From Paenibacillus helianthi (GTDB lineage Bacteria > Bacillota > Bacilli > Paenibacillales > Paenibacillaceae): a DNA stretch of 64,000 bases. Numbering within the stretch: position 1 is the first letter of the stretch; each line of letters starts with the position of its first letter. Of this stretch, positions 34,159-43,090 are shown in pieces. Position numbers and translations under genes: made by a program. The notes under the pieces were generated by a model that worked only from the letters and a program-made list of their open reading frames with translations, did not search any database and was not told the DNA's origin. The stretch is from assembly GCF_001909055.1 (NCBI RefSeq), contig NZ_LVWI01000040.1, forward strand, positions 49,195 to 113,194. Reading direction: 5' to 3'.

Positions 34159-34551
34159 AACCAATCACTCCTCATTCGATTATTGTATTCCAGTTCCTGG
34201 CGGCAGGGAGTAGAGCATATAGTGTAGATGGTTTCCCTCGCCGCCGGTAACCGGATTTCAGGGTGGCCTGAACGTTCTTACTTCGTATATAAACTTGGGC
34301 GTATGGGCTGAAACAGCAAAGAAGGACGGCAAAGATTCCCGGAGCATGCTTCAGCATTTGTGATGTTAAGAGACCTATTGTGATAAAAACGGGGGATTTT
34401 GCGACTTTACAAACTGCCGAAACTTTAAAGTCAAAACAAACCATTCTGGCTTCCTTGATTGACAAAGAAAGGAAGAGGGTAAGGAATACATAATTACAGC
34501 GCCCTTGCACTTGAGGATAAGATTCATACATCATTGGAGGTGCACGCAATT

Positions 34552-35271
34552 ATGATCAAAGTCATTACTTCAGCAGAGCGCCATACTTCGAATAAAAAAT
34601 GGATACACAGTGAATTCAGCTTTTCTTTTGCCGATTACGATGATCCAAGCAATGCGCACTTTGGGGCACTGCTGGCCCATAACGATAATGAGCTTAGACC
34701 GGGGCAGGGCATGCATGAGCATCCGCATCATGATCTGGAGATTATCACTTATGTAGTCTCTGGAGTGTTGAAACATCAGGATGATCAGGGCAATCATGCC
34801 GAGCTTCAGGGCGGCAGCATTCAGATCATGAGCGCAGGTACGGGCATTAATCATTCCGAAACCAATCCGTCGGACACTGACAATACGCGTTTTCTGCAAA
34901 TTTGGCTGCTCCCGGATCAGCCGGGCCGGCAGCCCAAATGGGACGCGAAGTTCTATCCAGTTGAGCATAAGACCAATACCCTTCTGCCTGTAGTTTCAGG
35001 AAAGGGGGAAGAAGGTGCGCTTGAGATCCATGAGAATATAACGATCTATCTGTCTTCTCTGGAAACGAACCGGGAGCTGAAGTACCTTCAACGTGAAGAG
35101 AGGCGGACGCATATCTACCTTATTTCCGGCAATTTGGAGATCTCGTGCCCGGACGGAACGTTCCACCTTCAGCCGGGCGATGCGGCCCGCATCCGCAAGA
35201 GCTGCGATCTGAATTTGAAAGGAACGGGCAGTGACATGAGCGCGGAGTTCCTGCTGATCGACCTTCCTTAG
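34552..35271 (+). CDS. Pirin family protein (YhhW-like)
   Basis: A 239-residue bicupin. Metal ligands lie in GMHEHPHHDLEIITYVVSG and MSAGTGINHSETNPS (His/His/His/Glu pattern). The second cupin (ENITIYLSSLETNRELKYL) lacks the metal site. Members of this family bind Fe or Zn and some have quercetin 2,3-dioxygenase activity; the natural substrate is unknown. The start is set at 34552, nine bases after GGAGGTG. The upstream ATG 34534 includes that site and is rejected. Confidence 0.88.
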   Translation: MIKVITSAERHTSNKKWIHSEFSFSFADYDDPSNAHFGALLAHNDNELRPGQGMHEHPHHDLEIITYVVSGVLKHQDDQGNHAELQGGSIQIMSAGTGINHSETNPSDTDNTRFLQIWLLPDQPGRQPKWDAKFYPVEHKTNTLLPVVSGKGEEGALEIHENITIYLSSLETNRELKYLQREERRTHIYLISGNLEISCPDGTFHLQPGDAARIRKSCDLNLKGTGSDMSAEFLLIDLP

Positions 35272-35294
35272 CTTCAACTTTCGGCAAGACAAAG

Positions 35295-35350
35295 AGAGTC
35301 CCATGCCTTAGGTATCCATCTGCTGATGGCCGTAAGGCATGGGACTCTTG
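35295..35350. terminator. Bidirectional terminator between pirin and DUF1128 genes
   Basis: AGAGTCCCATGCCTTA pairs with TAAGGCATGGGACTCT, about 16 base pairs with a loop. T-rich tails are modest on each side. Confidence 0.82.
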
Positions 35351-35371
35351 TTCGTACTTGTATCACATTTT

Positions 35372-35596
35372 TTATTTCGCCCGCAGGCGTCCGAGTTCGG
35401 AAACCAGCGCTTCGACTTGGGAAATGCTTAGTCTGTCACTGCCCATAGCCACTTCGTAAATATCAAGAATGTCCTCATAATTCTTTACCGAGAAGGCTGA
35501 AGCCTGCATGGCTGCAGCACTTGCCATTTTCAGCTTGCTTTTAATGCCCTCAATCATATATTCAACATTTTCCTGGGTAGGCTGGGATAGATCCAT
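35372..35596 (-). CDS. DUF1128 family protein
   Basis: A 74-residue small helical protein: MDLSQPTQENVEYMIEGIKSKLKMASAAAM followed by FSVKNYEDILDIYEVAMGSDRLSISQVEALVSELGRLR. This matches DUF1128 (YfkA-region type) in sequence pattern and length. The function is unknown. The start at 35596 is 11 bases after AGAGAGGA; an in-frame start at 35620 is less likely. Confidence 0.85.
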   Translation of the reverse strand: MDLSQPTQENVEYMIEGIKSKLKMASAAAMQASAFSVKNYEDILDIYEVAMGSDRLSISQVEALVSELGRLRAK

Positions 35597-35741
35597 TGGG
35601 GTTAACAGTCCTCTCTGCATATTAATTCAAATATTCTATCATGTTTGGGGGTGCAAACACCATTTTTTTGTCCATTCCATGGATATCATGTTAAATTAAT
35701 AGAAATATATTCGGAATGAATCGTAGAAAGGGGCGGGGAGA

Positions 35742-36287
35742 TTGGCAATCAGGGAGCAGGAGAGCAGAAAACGCAAAAAAATGGATGCTTCCGGGCTGAC
35801 TTCCTTCTTCCGGGAGATCGCGTTCCGGCATCCGCTGGAGCAGATCACATTTTTGTGCATAGGAACGGACAGGTCCACTGGGGATGCGCTTGGACCGCTG
35901 ACCGGAAGCCGGCTTTTGGAGCATGGATTTCCGCATGTAAGCGGCACGCTGCCGTCACCTTGTGACGCGGATAATCTGGAGGCACGGATAGCAGAGATTC
36001 CTACAGGGCAGATTATTATTGCTATTGACGCATGTCTCGGTCCTCCGGCATCGCTTGGCTATTTCCTGACGGCTGCTGAGCCGCTGCGTCCGGCACAATC
36101 GGTGGGACTGATGCTTCCGGCTGTGGGACATTACAGCTTGGCTGCCATTGTAGACGTGAACGGACCACGTCCTTACCGGACACTGCAGAGTACTCCGCTG
36201 AACAGAGTGATGGGAATGGCCGGGCAAATTGCCCTGGCTGCAGCGGCCGGATTCGGAATGGATGACCGGAAAGCGTTTCAAGAGTGA
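35742..36287 (+). CDS. yyaC: Sporulation protein YyaC (GPR-related protease fold)
   Basis: A 181-residue protein starting with TTG at 35742 after GGGGCGGGGAGA. FLCIGTDRSTGDALGPLTGSRL is the YyaC signature: it carries the GPR/HybD-like acidic site Asp in GTDRSTGD. IIAIDACLG has the second acidic residue, and PAVGHYSLAAIVD the conserved His. YyaC is a spore-forming-Firmicute protein of the germination-protease fold, with no proven substrate. It supports an endospore-forming host. Confidence 0.9.
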   Translation: MAIREQESRKRKKMDASGLTSFFREIAFRHPLEQITFLCIGTDRSTGDALGPLTGSRLLEHGFPHVSGTLPSPCDADNLEARIAEIPTGQIIIAIDACLGPPASLGYFLTAAEPLRPAQSVGLMLPAVGHYSLAAIVDVNGPRPYRTLQSTPLNRVMGMAGQIALAAAAGFGMDDRKAFQE

Positions 36288-36390
36288 AGAAATGGCTTAA
36301 TAATTAAGACAAGCAAACCGTCTCAAGCCTCGGATCGTTTAGCTGTCCGCGAGCCGCGTTTGGCTATTACATAGAAAGAGGGAAGCTGAC

Positions 36391-37176
36391 ATGGAAAACA
36401 TTCGTTGTGAGGGAAGCAATATTTGTTACAGTGATCAGGGCAAAGGTGACGTTATTGTGCTGCTGCACGGTTTCTGTGGAAGCTCCGCTTATTGGGAGCA
36501 GGTAATCCCGTCTCTTAGCAGTAATTATCGGGTGATCGCTCCGGACCTGCGGGGCCATGGGGCCTCGGACGCCCCGCTCGGGGCGTATACTGTGGATCAG
36601 ATGGCTGATGATGTACTGTCACTGCTTAATGCGCTTGAGATCCCGGAGTGTTACCTGCTGGGGCATTCACTTGGCGGATATATCACTCTATCCTTTGCAC
36701 AGCGTCACGCATCCCGTCTAAAAGGGTTCGGGCTGATACACTCTAGTGGCTACCCGGACAGTGAAGAAGCCAAAGAGAACCGTCTGAAAAGTGTAAGCAC
36801 GATTCAGAATGAAGGAATCTTTGCGTTTGTGGATGGTCTGGTACCAGGTCTCTTTGCACCAGGGGCCGCTCCGCAACTGCTTGAACGCACGAAGGAGATC
36901 GGTTACAGAACGCCTCCGCAAGGGGCGGTGGGTGCAGCGATGGCGATGCGTGAGCGTCCTGACCGCCGCGACGTCATCTCAGCTACAATGCTGCCGGTGC
37001 TGCTGGTAGCCGGTGCAGAGGACAGTAAGGTACCCCCTGAACGGACGTTTACCTCGGACAAACCGAATGTAACCCAGGCGACCATTCCAGGAGTAGGACA
37101 TATGAGCATGTATGAAGCTCCCGGACGCTTGTCGGAAATCATTAAGCATTACGTGCATGCGGCTGTGCGCACATAA
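36391..37176 (+). CDS. Alpha/beta-fold hydrolase
   Basis: A 261-residue soluble hydrolase. The oxyanion-hole motif HGFCGSSAYW is present, as is the nucleophile elbow GHSLGGY with Ser near residue 93. A catalytic Asp (VAGAEDSKVP) and His (GVGHMSMYE) complete the triad. It resembles esterases and peroxidase-like hydrolases; the substrate is unknown. It starts at ATG 36391 after AAAGAGGGAAG and is monocistronic with a terminator downstream. Confidence 0.88.
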   Translation: MENIRCEGSNICYSDQGKGDVIVLLHGFCGSSAYWEQVIPSLSSNYRVIAPDLRGHGASDAPLGAYTVDQMADDVLSLLNALEIPECYLLGHSLGGYITLSFAQRHASRLKGFGLIHSSGYPDSEEAKENRLKSVSTIQNEGIFAFVDGLVPGLFAPGAAPQLLERTKEIGYRTPPQGAVGAAMAMRERPDRRDVISATMLPVLLVAGAEDSKVPPERTFTSDKPNVTQATIPGVGHMSMYEAPGRLSEIIKHYVHAAVRT

Positions 37177-37228
37177 CTAGAGATTGGAACAAACCGCAAG
37201 ACCTTTTGCTAAGCATACAGAAAACCTA

Positions 37229-37270
37229 CAGAGGCAGCACCCGCCAGACTACGCGGGTGCTGCCTCTGTT
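37229..37270 (+). terminator. Terminator after the hydrolase gene
   Basis: ACAGAGGCAGCACCCGC pairs with GCGGGTGCTGCCTCTGT, a 17-base-pair stem with a short loop, then TATT. Confidence 0.85.
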
Positions 37271-37431
37271 ATTGGAACACTATTCCTGATCTCTTCGGCC
37301 ATAGGCTAGTTAAGTAGCGCATAGATGTGTAATGGTTTAAGATGAATTCAAAGGGCAGCCCAGCCGTAAGGGGTGGCCGTTAAGAGAAGCATAGCAGTCC
37401 ATGCGCTGCAGCTATGGAAGGAGTGTGCCAT

Positions 37432-38088
37432 ATGTTCCGAAGAGACTACATCGTGCGGATGATTGAGGATATGACGGCGATGGTTGCCAAGGTAATGACA
37501 CTTAAGCAGGAGAAAAAGACAACCGAAGCTTTGTGGGAGGTCGATGAGCTGCTGATCCGGCATTTCCGCCTGAATTCCCGGCTGCTGAATTCACTGTCCG
37601 TAGAGGATATTATCGATATGTATCTGCTTGGAGGCGTTGTGGAATCCGATAAGCTTCAGGGTGTGGCGCGGCTGCTTAAAGAAGAAGGACAAATCTATGC
37701 TGCGGCTGGAAACCAAGATGCGGCTTTGTTCAGAGCGATGAGGTCACTGCATCTTTTTTTGTACGCCGATCTTCATGGTGCAGAACGTGAATTGCTGCAG
37801 ATGCCGGCTGACATTGATGAGCTGTTAATAGAAACGCAGGCGTATAGGCTTCCGGCAAAAACAGAACGGCTGCTGCTCACCTACTTGGAATCCATCGGAC
37901 GGTATGCCAAAGCAGAGGACAGCCTCTACAGACTCTGGGAGCAAGGGGAGAATGTTGCCCGGGAAGGCAAAGAACTGTATGACCGTCTGTTGCTGAAAAG
38001 CCCGGAGGAACTGGAACTCGGCGGTCTTCCGGCACAAGAGGTTAGAGAAGGCAGCGATGAATGGGAGAGACGGCTACAGTTCCACTAA
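37432..38088 (+). CDS. DUF6483-like helical protein
   Basis: A 218-residue protein, mostly helical and acidic: MFRRDYIVRMIEDMTAMVAKVMTLKQEKKTTEALWEVDELL at the start and repeated helical hairpins like tetratricopeptide units (LLTYLESIGRYAKAEDSLYRLWEQG). The N-terminus fits the DUF6483 family. The function is unknown; the repeat-like C-terminus suggests protein binding. The start at 37432 follows GGAAGGAGTG; the earlier ATG at 37414 is inside that region. Confidence 0.75.
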   Translation: MFRRDYIVRMIEDMTAMVAKVMTLKQEKKTTEALWEVDELLIRHFRLNSRLLNSLSVEDIIDMYLLGGVVESDKLQGVARLLKEEGQIYAAAGNQDAALFRAMRSLHLFLYADLHGAERELLQMPADIDELLIETQAYRLPAKTERLLLTYLESIGRYAKAEDSLYRLWEQGENVAREGKELYDRLLLKSPEELELGGLPAQEVREGSDEWERRLQFH

Positions 38089-38201
38089 AAAAATGCTATA
38101 CTACATTAAGAAAATTCAGGAGAACAATTGTCTCCCATGTTATGAATAACTATGACCTAAATGTATAACGCTATAATTTATTTTTGCGTGACGAAAGTGA
38201 G

Positions 38202-39395
38202 ATGTACCCTGTGGAATCTTTGAATGCATTGATTGAACAAGTCATAAGCGGCCGTACTCTGATTACGGCAACTCTTAGCCAGCTGCGCAGCAAAGGCGAG
38301 ACCCCCTACACCAAGGTTCAGGTGAAACCTGTGGAATTAAAGGGCAAGCTGAATTATCAGTTTGCCTATTATACCGGTCCCAAGGTTGAACACCGCAATA
38401 TTCCGGCTGAGGCTGCTGCGGAGGAATTGATGTCATTGCTGAGAGAGACGTTCCGCCAAGGACTGCTCTGTACCATTGAGGCAGATTATCAAGTGTTGAT
38501 CAGTAAAAAGTACAAGGTTTCGATTCTGACCAAATCGCCGAGCAAGCAGGAGGCTCCGGACTTGGCCCATAACCGCCGCAAGCGGTATGTGCTGGATGAA
38601 GGAGAACCTGTGCCGTTTCTGGTGGAGCTGGGCATTATGAACAGCGAAGGAAAGGTGCTGGCTAAGAAATACGACAAGTTCCGCCAGATCAACAGGTTCC
38701 TGGAGATGGTGGAGGATGTGCTTAACGATCTGCCGGCTGACCGTCCATTGACCATTGTTGATTTTGGCTGCGGCAAATCCTATTTGACCTTTGCCTTGTA
38801 TCATTATCTGGCCATCCGCGAGCAGCGGGAGCTGAACATTGTCGGACTCGATCTCAAAGCCGATGTCATTGAGCATTGCAGCGCGCTTGCGTCAAGGCTC
38901 GGCTACGACAAGCTACGCTTCCTGGTTGGTGATATTGCGGACTATAACGAGCTGGATCAGGTCGATATGGTCGTAACACTTCATGCCTGCGATACGGCTA
39001 CTGATGCTGCACTGGAAAAAGCCGTCCGCTGGGGCGCATCGGTGATCCTGTCAGTTCCCTGCTGCCAGCACGAGCTGTTTGCCCAGATCGAAAGTGAGGT
39101 GCTGAATCCGCTGCTGTCGCACGGAATTCTGAAAGAACGGTTCTCCGCCCTCGCTACCGACGCGATCCGGGCGAAGCTCCTGGACCTCATGGGTTACCGG
39201 ACACAACTGCTGGAGTTCATCGATATGGAACATACGCCGAAGAACATCCTGATCCGCGCTGTCAAAAGCGCAAGCGGAGACAATGCCGCCAAATGGCGCG
39301 AATACAGTGCATTCCGTGACTTTCTTGGTGCGGAACCGTATCTTGAACGCGCCTGCACTGATCTGCTGCCGATAAAAAGCAGCCTGGAGGGTTAA
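38202..39395 (+). CDS. Class I SAM-dependent methyltransferase (Methyltransf_32-like)
   Basis: About 397 residues. SAM-binding motif I reads IVDFGCGKSYLTFALYHYL; GLDLKADVIEHC and FLVGDIADY follow. LSVPCCQHELF is a conserved CC-H motif of the family that includes tRNA/rRNA methyltransferase-like enzymes. An N-terminal ~150-residue domain probably binds the substrate. RNA modification is likely but the target is unknown. The start is uncertain: ATG 38202 has no clear binding site, TTG 38184 and GTG 38211 are alternatives. Confidence 0.8.
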   Translation: MYPVESLNALIEQVISGRTLITATLSQLRSKGETPYTKVQVKPVELKGKLNYQFAYYTGPKVEHRNIPAEAAAEELMSLLRETFRQGLLCTIEADYQVLISKKYKVSILTKSPSKQEAPDLAHNRRKRYVLDEGEPVPFLVELGIMNSEGKVLAKKYDKFRQINRFLEMVEDVLNDLPADRPLTIVDFGCGKSYLTFALYHYLAIREQRELNIVGLDLKADVIEHCSALASRLGYDKLRFLVGDIADYNELDQVDMVVTLHACDTATDAALEKAVRWGASVILSVPCCQHELFAQIESEVLNPLLSHGILKERFSALATDAIRAKLLDLMGYRTQLLEFIDMEHTPKNILIRAVKSASGDNAAKWREYSAFRDFLGAEPYLERACTDLLPIKSSLEG

Positions 39396-39428
39396 ACCCT
39401 TTAATAGGATGAATAGTTAATACCATGA

Positions 39429-39468
39429 CAGGACGGATGGTTCCCGGAGGGAACAACCGTCCTGTTTT
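39429..39468 (+). terminator. Terminator after the methyltransferase gene
   Basis: CAGGACGG(A)TGGTTCCC pairs with GGGAACAACCGTCCTG and is followed by TTTTAAATTT. Confidence 0.85.
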
Positions 39469-39588
39469 AAATTTATGCATTAACATGGCCCCGCTATAGA
39501 TGATCCGGATATTCAGCTACGTTATCTTTTGTTTCAGACTAAATCTGGAAATACTGAAGGTAACTTGATTCATACAGGAGAAATTCGA

Positions 39589-41760
39589 ATGCGGTGGAAT
39601 AAGCGGCTGAACAGCCCGGAGCTGAATATAGTGTATGTTTGTGCAGGTGCGGTATTTACTGCGGGGGTGGCAGCCTGTCTGTTGAGGGGGCTGTTTTTTA
39701 CCGGGGAAATGTATCCGTTTCTCACGGTGTGGTTTGCACTGTGCGGGCTTCTTGTCGCCCCGGTGCTGGCTGTATTTGAATTGCACAAGAGGACTGACGG
39801 AAGAGGTCAAGAATCCGGGGGCCCTGTGATGAAAAAGGCCGCTTTGACCCTGCTGGGCTGTCCGCTGGCGATCCTTGTTCTTTATGCATGGGCAGGGCTG
39901 CGGGGGCCTATATCTGCGCAGGGGACACTGGATGAGCTGCTCCGCTGGGGATTTTATGCTTCTTTTGCAGTACTGGCCTATTTCTGTGCGGGATACCGGC
40001 AGGGTGCCCGGCTTCTGGGGGCGATGTGGCATGCGATGGGAATGGCCATCAGTTTAAGCGCATTGTTTGCAGTATGTGCCGGGTTCAAGCTCCCCTATGC
40101 GGTAGCATATACTTCAGCGCCTGAAGTCAGCGCCACAGGCGCCAGACTGGCAGGTCTGCTCGAGTATCCGAATACGTTTGGAGCAGTGATGGCTGTTTTC
40201 CTGCTGGAGCGCCTGTTTGCTGCTGCTTCTCTGATGGAATCGGCTAAGCCCAGGCCATCAGCGATCAAACAGTCCGTAGCTACTGGAGTGTATGGCATGC
40301 TGCCGCTGTTCCCTTATGCCGCCGCGCTGCTCCTCAGCGAGTCGCGCGGCGCGTGGTTGTCCGCGGCCTTCGCCGGCGCCGCGGTCCTGCTCTGGAAGCG
40401 GCAGCTCTGCGCGCCGCTTCTGCTTGCCGGCGCCGCGCCTATGGCTGCTGCGGCGCTGTTCTACCGCCAGCTGGCCCGTGCCGGGCTGGCGGTAGAGCCT
40501 GCACCCGGCCTGCTGCTGCTGGCCGGGCTGTGGGGCGCCGCGCTGCTTGGCGGCGCGTGGCTGTGCTGCCGCCGGCAAGTCGCGGCAGGCGGGGGCTGCG
40601 CCGCCAGGGTGGCTCTGGCGGCGGTGATGTGGACGGCGGCGGGCAGCGCCGTCCTCTTGCAGGTACGCGAGCGGATAACCGGACCGTCATCGACGGTCGC
40701 CGCTCGCGGGCTGCTCTACCGCGATGCCTGGAAGCTCGCGGCAGAGGCACCCTGGCTGGGACGCGGGGGCGGGACTTGGCGGAGCTCGTATCTCGCCGCC
40801 CAGTCCCGCCCCTATGTGGGCAGCCAGGTGCACAATGGTTACCTCGACCTCCTGCTGAACCTGGGAGGCGTCGGCCTTGCCATTCTCCTGCTGCTGCTGA
40901 TCGCAGCAGGATGGCTGGTGGCAGCAGCAGCGCCTAGGCTGCTGCCGTCCCTGCTGGCGCTTGCCCTGCACAGCGCCGTCGATTTTGACTGGAGCTACGG
41001 CCTCATGTGGCTGCTGCTGTTCCTGCTGCCAGCGCTTGCCCGGGCCGAGAAGCTTCACAGCGTTGACGCAGGCGAACCGCCACAGCTCCCCGCATCCGCT
41101 GAACCGCCACCCGTTCCTGGCGGACCGGGAAGGCCTGCTGCGGCGGCCGCACTGCTTTTCAGTGTGGCGCTGGCACTTTTCATCCTTTCCTTCCAAGCGA
41201 TGAGAGGGGAAACACTATATAAGCAGGCGGCTGGTACCTCGCAGAATAGAGAGAGAATTGTTCTACTGCGGCAATCCCTGCAGTGGAATCCTCGTGATCC
41301 CATGACAGCTGCCGCTTTATCCCGCATGCTTCCAGGGAACCAGGGTCGTGACCTGATTTTGAAGAGTCTGAAGTACTCCCCAGAGAATGCTGCTTTGAAG
41401 TGGGAGCTGGCAAAACGGGCTTTGGAAGGGGAGCATCCGGGAACGGCAATGTACTGGGTGCGAAGAGGCCAGCAACTTGATGTTTTTAATGCGGCCAAAC
41501 GCATAGAAGCGGCAGAAGGAATGCTGGACATGAGTGTACGCAGACTCCGGGAGGGGGACTGGACAAGCGCGCGCCAGAGTGCGGAAGCCGGTTTGGAGCT
41601 GCTGCGGCAGTACCGTCTGTTGGGGGAACGGGAGAGTGGGAAGGGAATTCAACACAATGACCGCCGTTTTGGCAATGTGCAAGAAGCCGAAGGCTTAGGC
41701 CTTCGGCTGAAGGGAGTACGTTCTGAAGCCTGGCATTTGGAGATGGCAATCCGTTTGTAA
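39589..41760 (+). CDS. O-antigen ligase-like polytopic membrane protein with C-terminal repeats
   Basis: A 723-residue protein with about 12 hydrophobic helices in residues 10-510. Wzy_C/O-antigen-ligase-like features are present: LAGLLEYPNTFGAVMAVFLLERL, the LLSESRGAWLSAAFAG loop and the VHNGYLDLLLNLGGVGLA segment with a conserved His. The C-terminal ~200 residues (ETLYKQAAGTSQNRERIVLLRQSLQWNPRDPMTAAALSRML) are soluble with tetratricopeptide-like units. Related enzymes polymerise or ligate surface polysaccharide outside the membrane. Bases ~40320-41140 are far richer in GC than the flanks. It starts at 39589 after ACAGGAGAAATTCGA. It is a single gene without other polysaccharide genes. Confidence 0.8.
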   Translation: MRWNKRLNSPELNIVYVCAGAVFTAGVAACLLRGLFFTGEMYPFLTVWFALCGLLVAPVLAVFELHKRTDGRGQESGGPVMKKAALTLLGCPLAILVLYAWAGLRGPISAQGTLDELLRWGFYASFAVLAYFCAGYRQGARLLGAMWHAMGMAISLSALFAVCAGFKLPYAVAYTSAPEVSATGARLAGLLEYPNTFGAVMAVFLLERLFAAASLMESAKPRPSAIKQSVATGVYGMLPLFPYAAALLLSESRGAWLSAAFAGAAVLLWKRQLCAPLLLAGAAPMAAAALFYRQLARAGLAVEPAPGLLLLAGLWGAALLGGAWLCCRRQVAAGGGCAARVALAAVMWTAAGSAVLLQVRERITGPSSTVAARGLLYRDAWKLAAEAPWLGRGGGTWRSSYLAAQSRPYVGSQVHNGYLDLLLNLGGVGLAILLLLLIAAGWLVAAAAPRLLPSLLALALHSAVDFDWSYGLMWLLLFLLPALARAEKLHSVDAGEPPQLPASAEPPPVPGGPGRPAAAAALLFSVALALFILSFQAMRGETLYKQAAGTSQNRERIVLLRQSLQWNPRDPMTAAALSRMLPGNQGRDLILKSLKYSPENAALKWELAKRALEGEHPGTAMYWVRRGQQLDVFNAAKRIEAAEGMLDMSVRRLREGDWTSARQSAEAGLELLRQYRLLGERESGKGIQHNDRRFGNVQEAEGLGLRLKGVRSEAWHLEMAIRL

Positions 41761-41888
41761 GCGGGCAGACGCGTTGCCTGAACCAAAGTCTTAATCTTGT
41801 GAAATCATGCCGTTACCCAATTCCTTCCTTATCAGGGTCGGCAGCACAGCGTGGGTTGCTTTATTCTAAGAAGTTGTATCTCCTGTTC
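41761..41888. other. 128-base gap between convergent genes
   Basis: It lies between the O-antigen-ligase-like gene and the convergent sdpI gene. I see no strong hairpin or T-run; termination may be inefficient or use a weak site. Confidence 0.5.
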
Positions 41889-42548
41889 TTAAGCTCTACT
41901 GCGGGGAGAGATCAGCCACGAATACGCCAAAGGCAGTAAGATGGCAATCACCAGTGCTGCAATAATCATACTCATAGACAAGCTTTTGGGTAAAAAAGCT
42001 CCCAGCACGATCAGCAGACCGCCGATCATCCACATTCTACCGGAGAAACGGTGTGTCTTCCGCCATACCTCCGGGCTGGCCAGCGTCCAGGCTGTGCGGA
42101 TGCCTGTGAAATAGTTGTCCCGGATCTGGGGCATAAAGTTGCCGATTACAACAAACAGCAAGCCCAGAACGACCATAGCAATTTTTCCGGCAGGAATGCT
42201 TTGATCCAGACCATAAGAGACGTTCAGAATGAGCATGGCATCGAACACAGCTGCGATCACTAGACGAATCATTTTGTAGGCAGTTTGAAATTTACTGTAA
42301 TTCTCTTTCTTTGGATCAATATTGCGGATGAACTGCATCGCGAACGGAAAAACCAGCCCCATAAAGCCCGTCAAGGCGATAATGGAACCTTTGCTCCAGT
42401 ACGAGTTAACCTCACCGCTGATGCTGAAATGGGCAGGGAGCTGGTCGGGCAGTCTGCTGTAATTGACCAGTGCATAACCCAGTGAGAGAACACCTAGAAT
42501 CACAATCATCGTGTCCTGCCATTTCCATTTGAAATCCTTCATCATCAA
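41889..42548 (-). CDS. sdpI: SdpI family membrane immunity protein
   Basis: A 219-residue membrane protein with five to six helices. The first domain (YALVNYSRLPDQLPAHFSISGEVNSYWSKGSIIALTGFMGLV) is the DUF1648 hallmark, and GNFMPQIRDNYFTGIRTAWTLASPEVWRKTHRFSGRMWMIGG is the SdpI C-terminal motif. In B. subtilis SdpI protects cells from the SDP cannibalism peptide and also sequesters SdpR at the membrane. Its start overlaps the sdpR stop by four bases (ATGA). No sdpC-like toxin gene lies in the window. Confidence 0.92.
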   Translation of the reverse strand: MMMKDFKWKWQDTMIVILGVLSLGYALVNYSRLPDQLPAHFSISGEVNSYWSKGSIIALTGFMGLVFPFAMQFIRNIDPKKENYSKFQTAYKMIRLVIAAVFDAMLILNVSYGLDQSIPAGKIAMVVLGLLFVVIGNFMPQIRDNYFTGIRTAWTLASPEVWRKTHRFSGRMWMIGGLLIVLGAFLPKSLSMSMIIAALVIAILLPLAYSWLISPRSRA

Positions 42549-42880
42549 TCAACCTCCTTGTTTTTCTCTTTACTCTGCTTTGGTTTGGGTTCTGTACTGC
42601 TTGGCGTTTCACTCTCTTTTCCCGTACCCGTAAACTCAAGGAACCAGCCGAGCACCTCTTCCAGCACAGTTGTATCGAGCGAATACAGAATGAATTGCCC
42701 CTGACGTTCGTCCTGTACCAGTCCCGCATGTTTCAGGGCATTAAGATGATGTGAGATACTGGGCTTTGACATGTTAAAATAATCGGCGATCTCCCCGGCA
42801 GTACGATCCTTTTCCCTAAGCAGCCGTAGAATCTGTCTCCGGGTTGGGTCAGCCAGCGCTTTGAAGGATTCGTTCATCAT
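42545..42880 (-). CDS. sdpR: SdpR-type ArsR-family autorepressor
   Basis: A 111-residue winged-helix repressor. FKALADPTRRQILRLLREKDRTAGEIADYFNMSKPSISHHLNALKHAGLV is the ArsR-family DNA-binding domain, with no metal-binding Cys. QGQFILYSLDTTVLEEVLGWFLEF completes the fold, and a Lys/Pro/Ser-rich tail of ~25 residues follows. SdpR represses its own sdpRI operon, relieved when SdpI captures it at the membrane. A 24-base near-perfect palindrome upstream (42896-42919) is the likely operator. Either of two adjacent ATGs (42880, 42877) may start translation. Confidence 0.92.
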   Translation of the reverse strand: MMNESFKALADPTRRQILRLLREKDRTAGEIADYFNMSKPSISHHLNALKHAGLVQDERQGQFILYSLDTTVLEEVLGWFLEFTGTGKESETPSSTEPKPKQSKEKNKEVD

Positions 42881-42895
42881 TCACCTGGCCTTTCG

Positions 42896-42919
42896 ATATT
42901 TAAATAATTATCTAAATAT
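42896..42919. promoter_or_regulatory. Probable SdpR operator
   Basis: A 24-base AT-rich inverted repeat centred at 42907/42908 has 11 of 12 pairs matching; the half-site reads ATATTTAAATAA. It begins 16 bases before the sdpR start codon, where an ArsR-type repressor would block the promoter. Similar AT-rich dyads are the usual ArsR-family operators. Confidence 0.68.
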
Positions 42920-42991
42920 ATAATATTTCTTTTAGGATTGAAATGTCAATGGGCATTTTCATACCGGAGCTGCAACATTGATTTCTTCTTG

Positions 42992-43090
42992 AAATATAAG
43001 GATTTATATGTTTCACGCTATAAATCATCCTTCTATTTCTCGCTGAAACGGATTCCGTCCCTAAAAAGGACGGCGAAGCCGTTTTCACTT
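42992..43090 (+). repeat. Dispersed two-hairpin repeat, copy A
   Basis: About 98 bases nearly repeated at 59640-59737. The first part forms a hairpin (AAGGATTTATA / TATAAATCATCCTT). The second forms a stem beginning GAAACGG and ending CCGTTTTC, with inner CCGTCC / GGACGG. The two copies differ at several stem positions in ways that keep or alter both partners. It carries no open frame. Confidence 0.8.

Noticed and set aside
40353..40937. Arg/Ala/Gly-rich frames in the GC-rich part of the O-antigen-ligase-like gene
   Set aside because: High GC produces long open frames by chance; the codon pattern supports the membrane protein frame instead.
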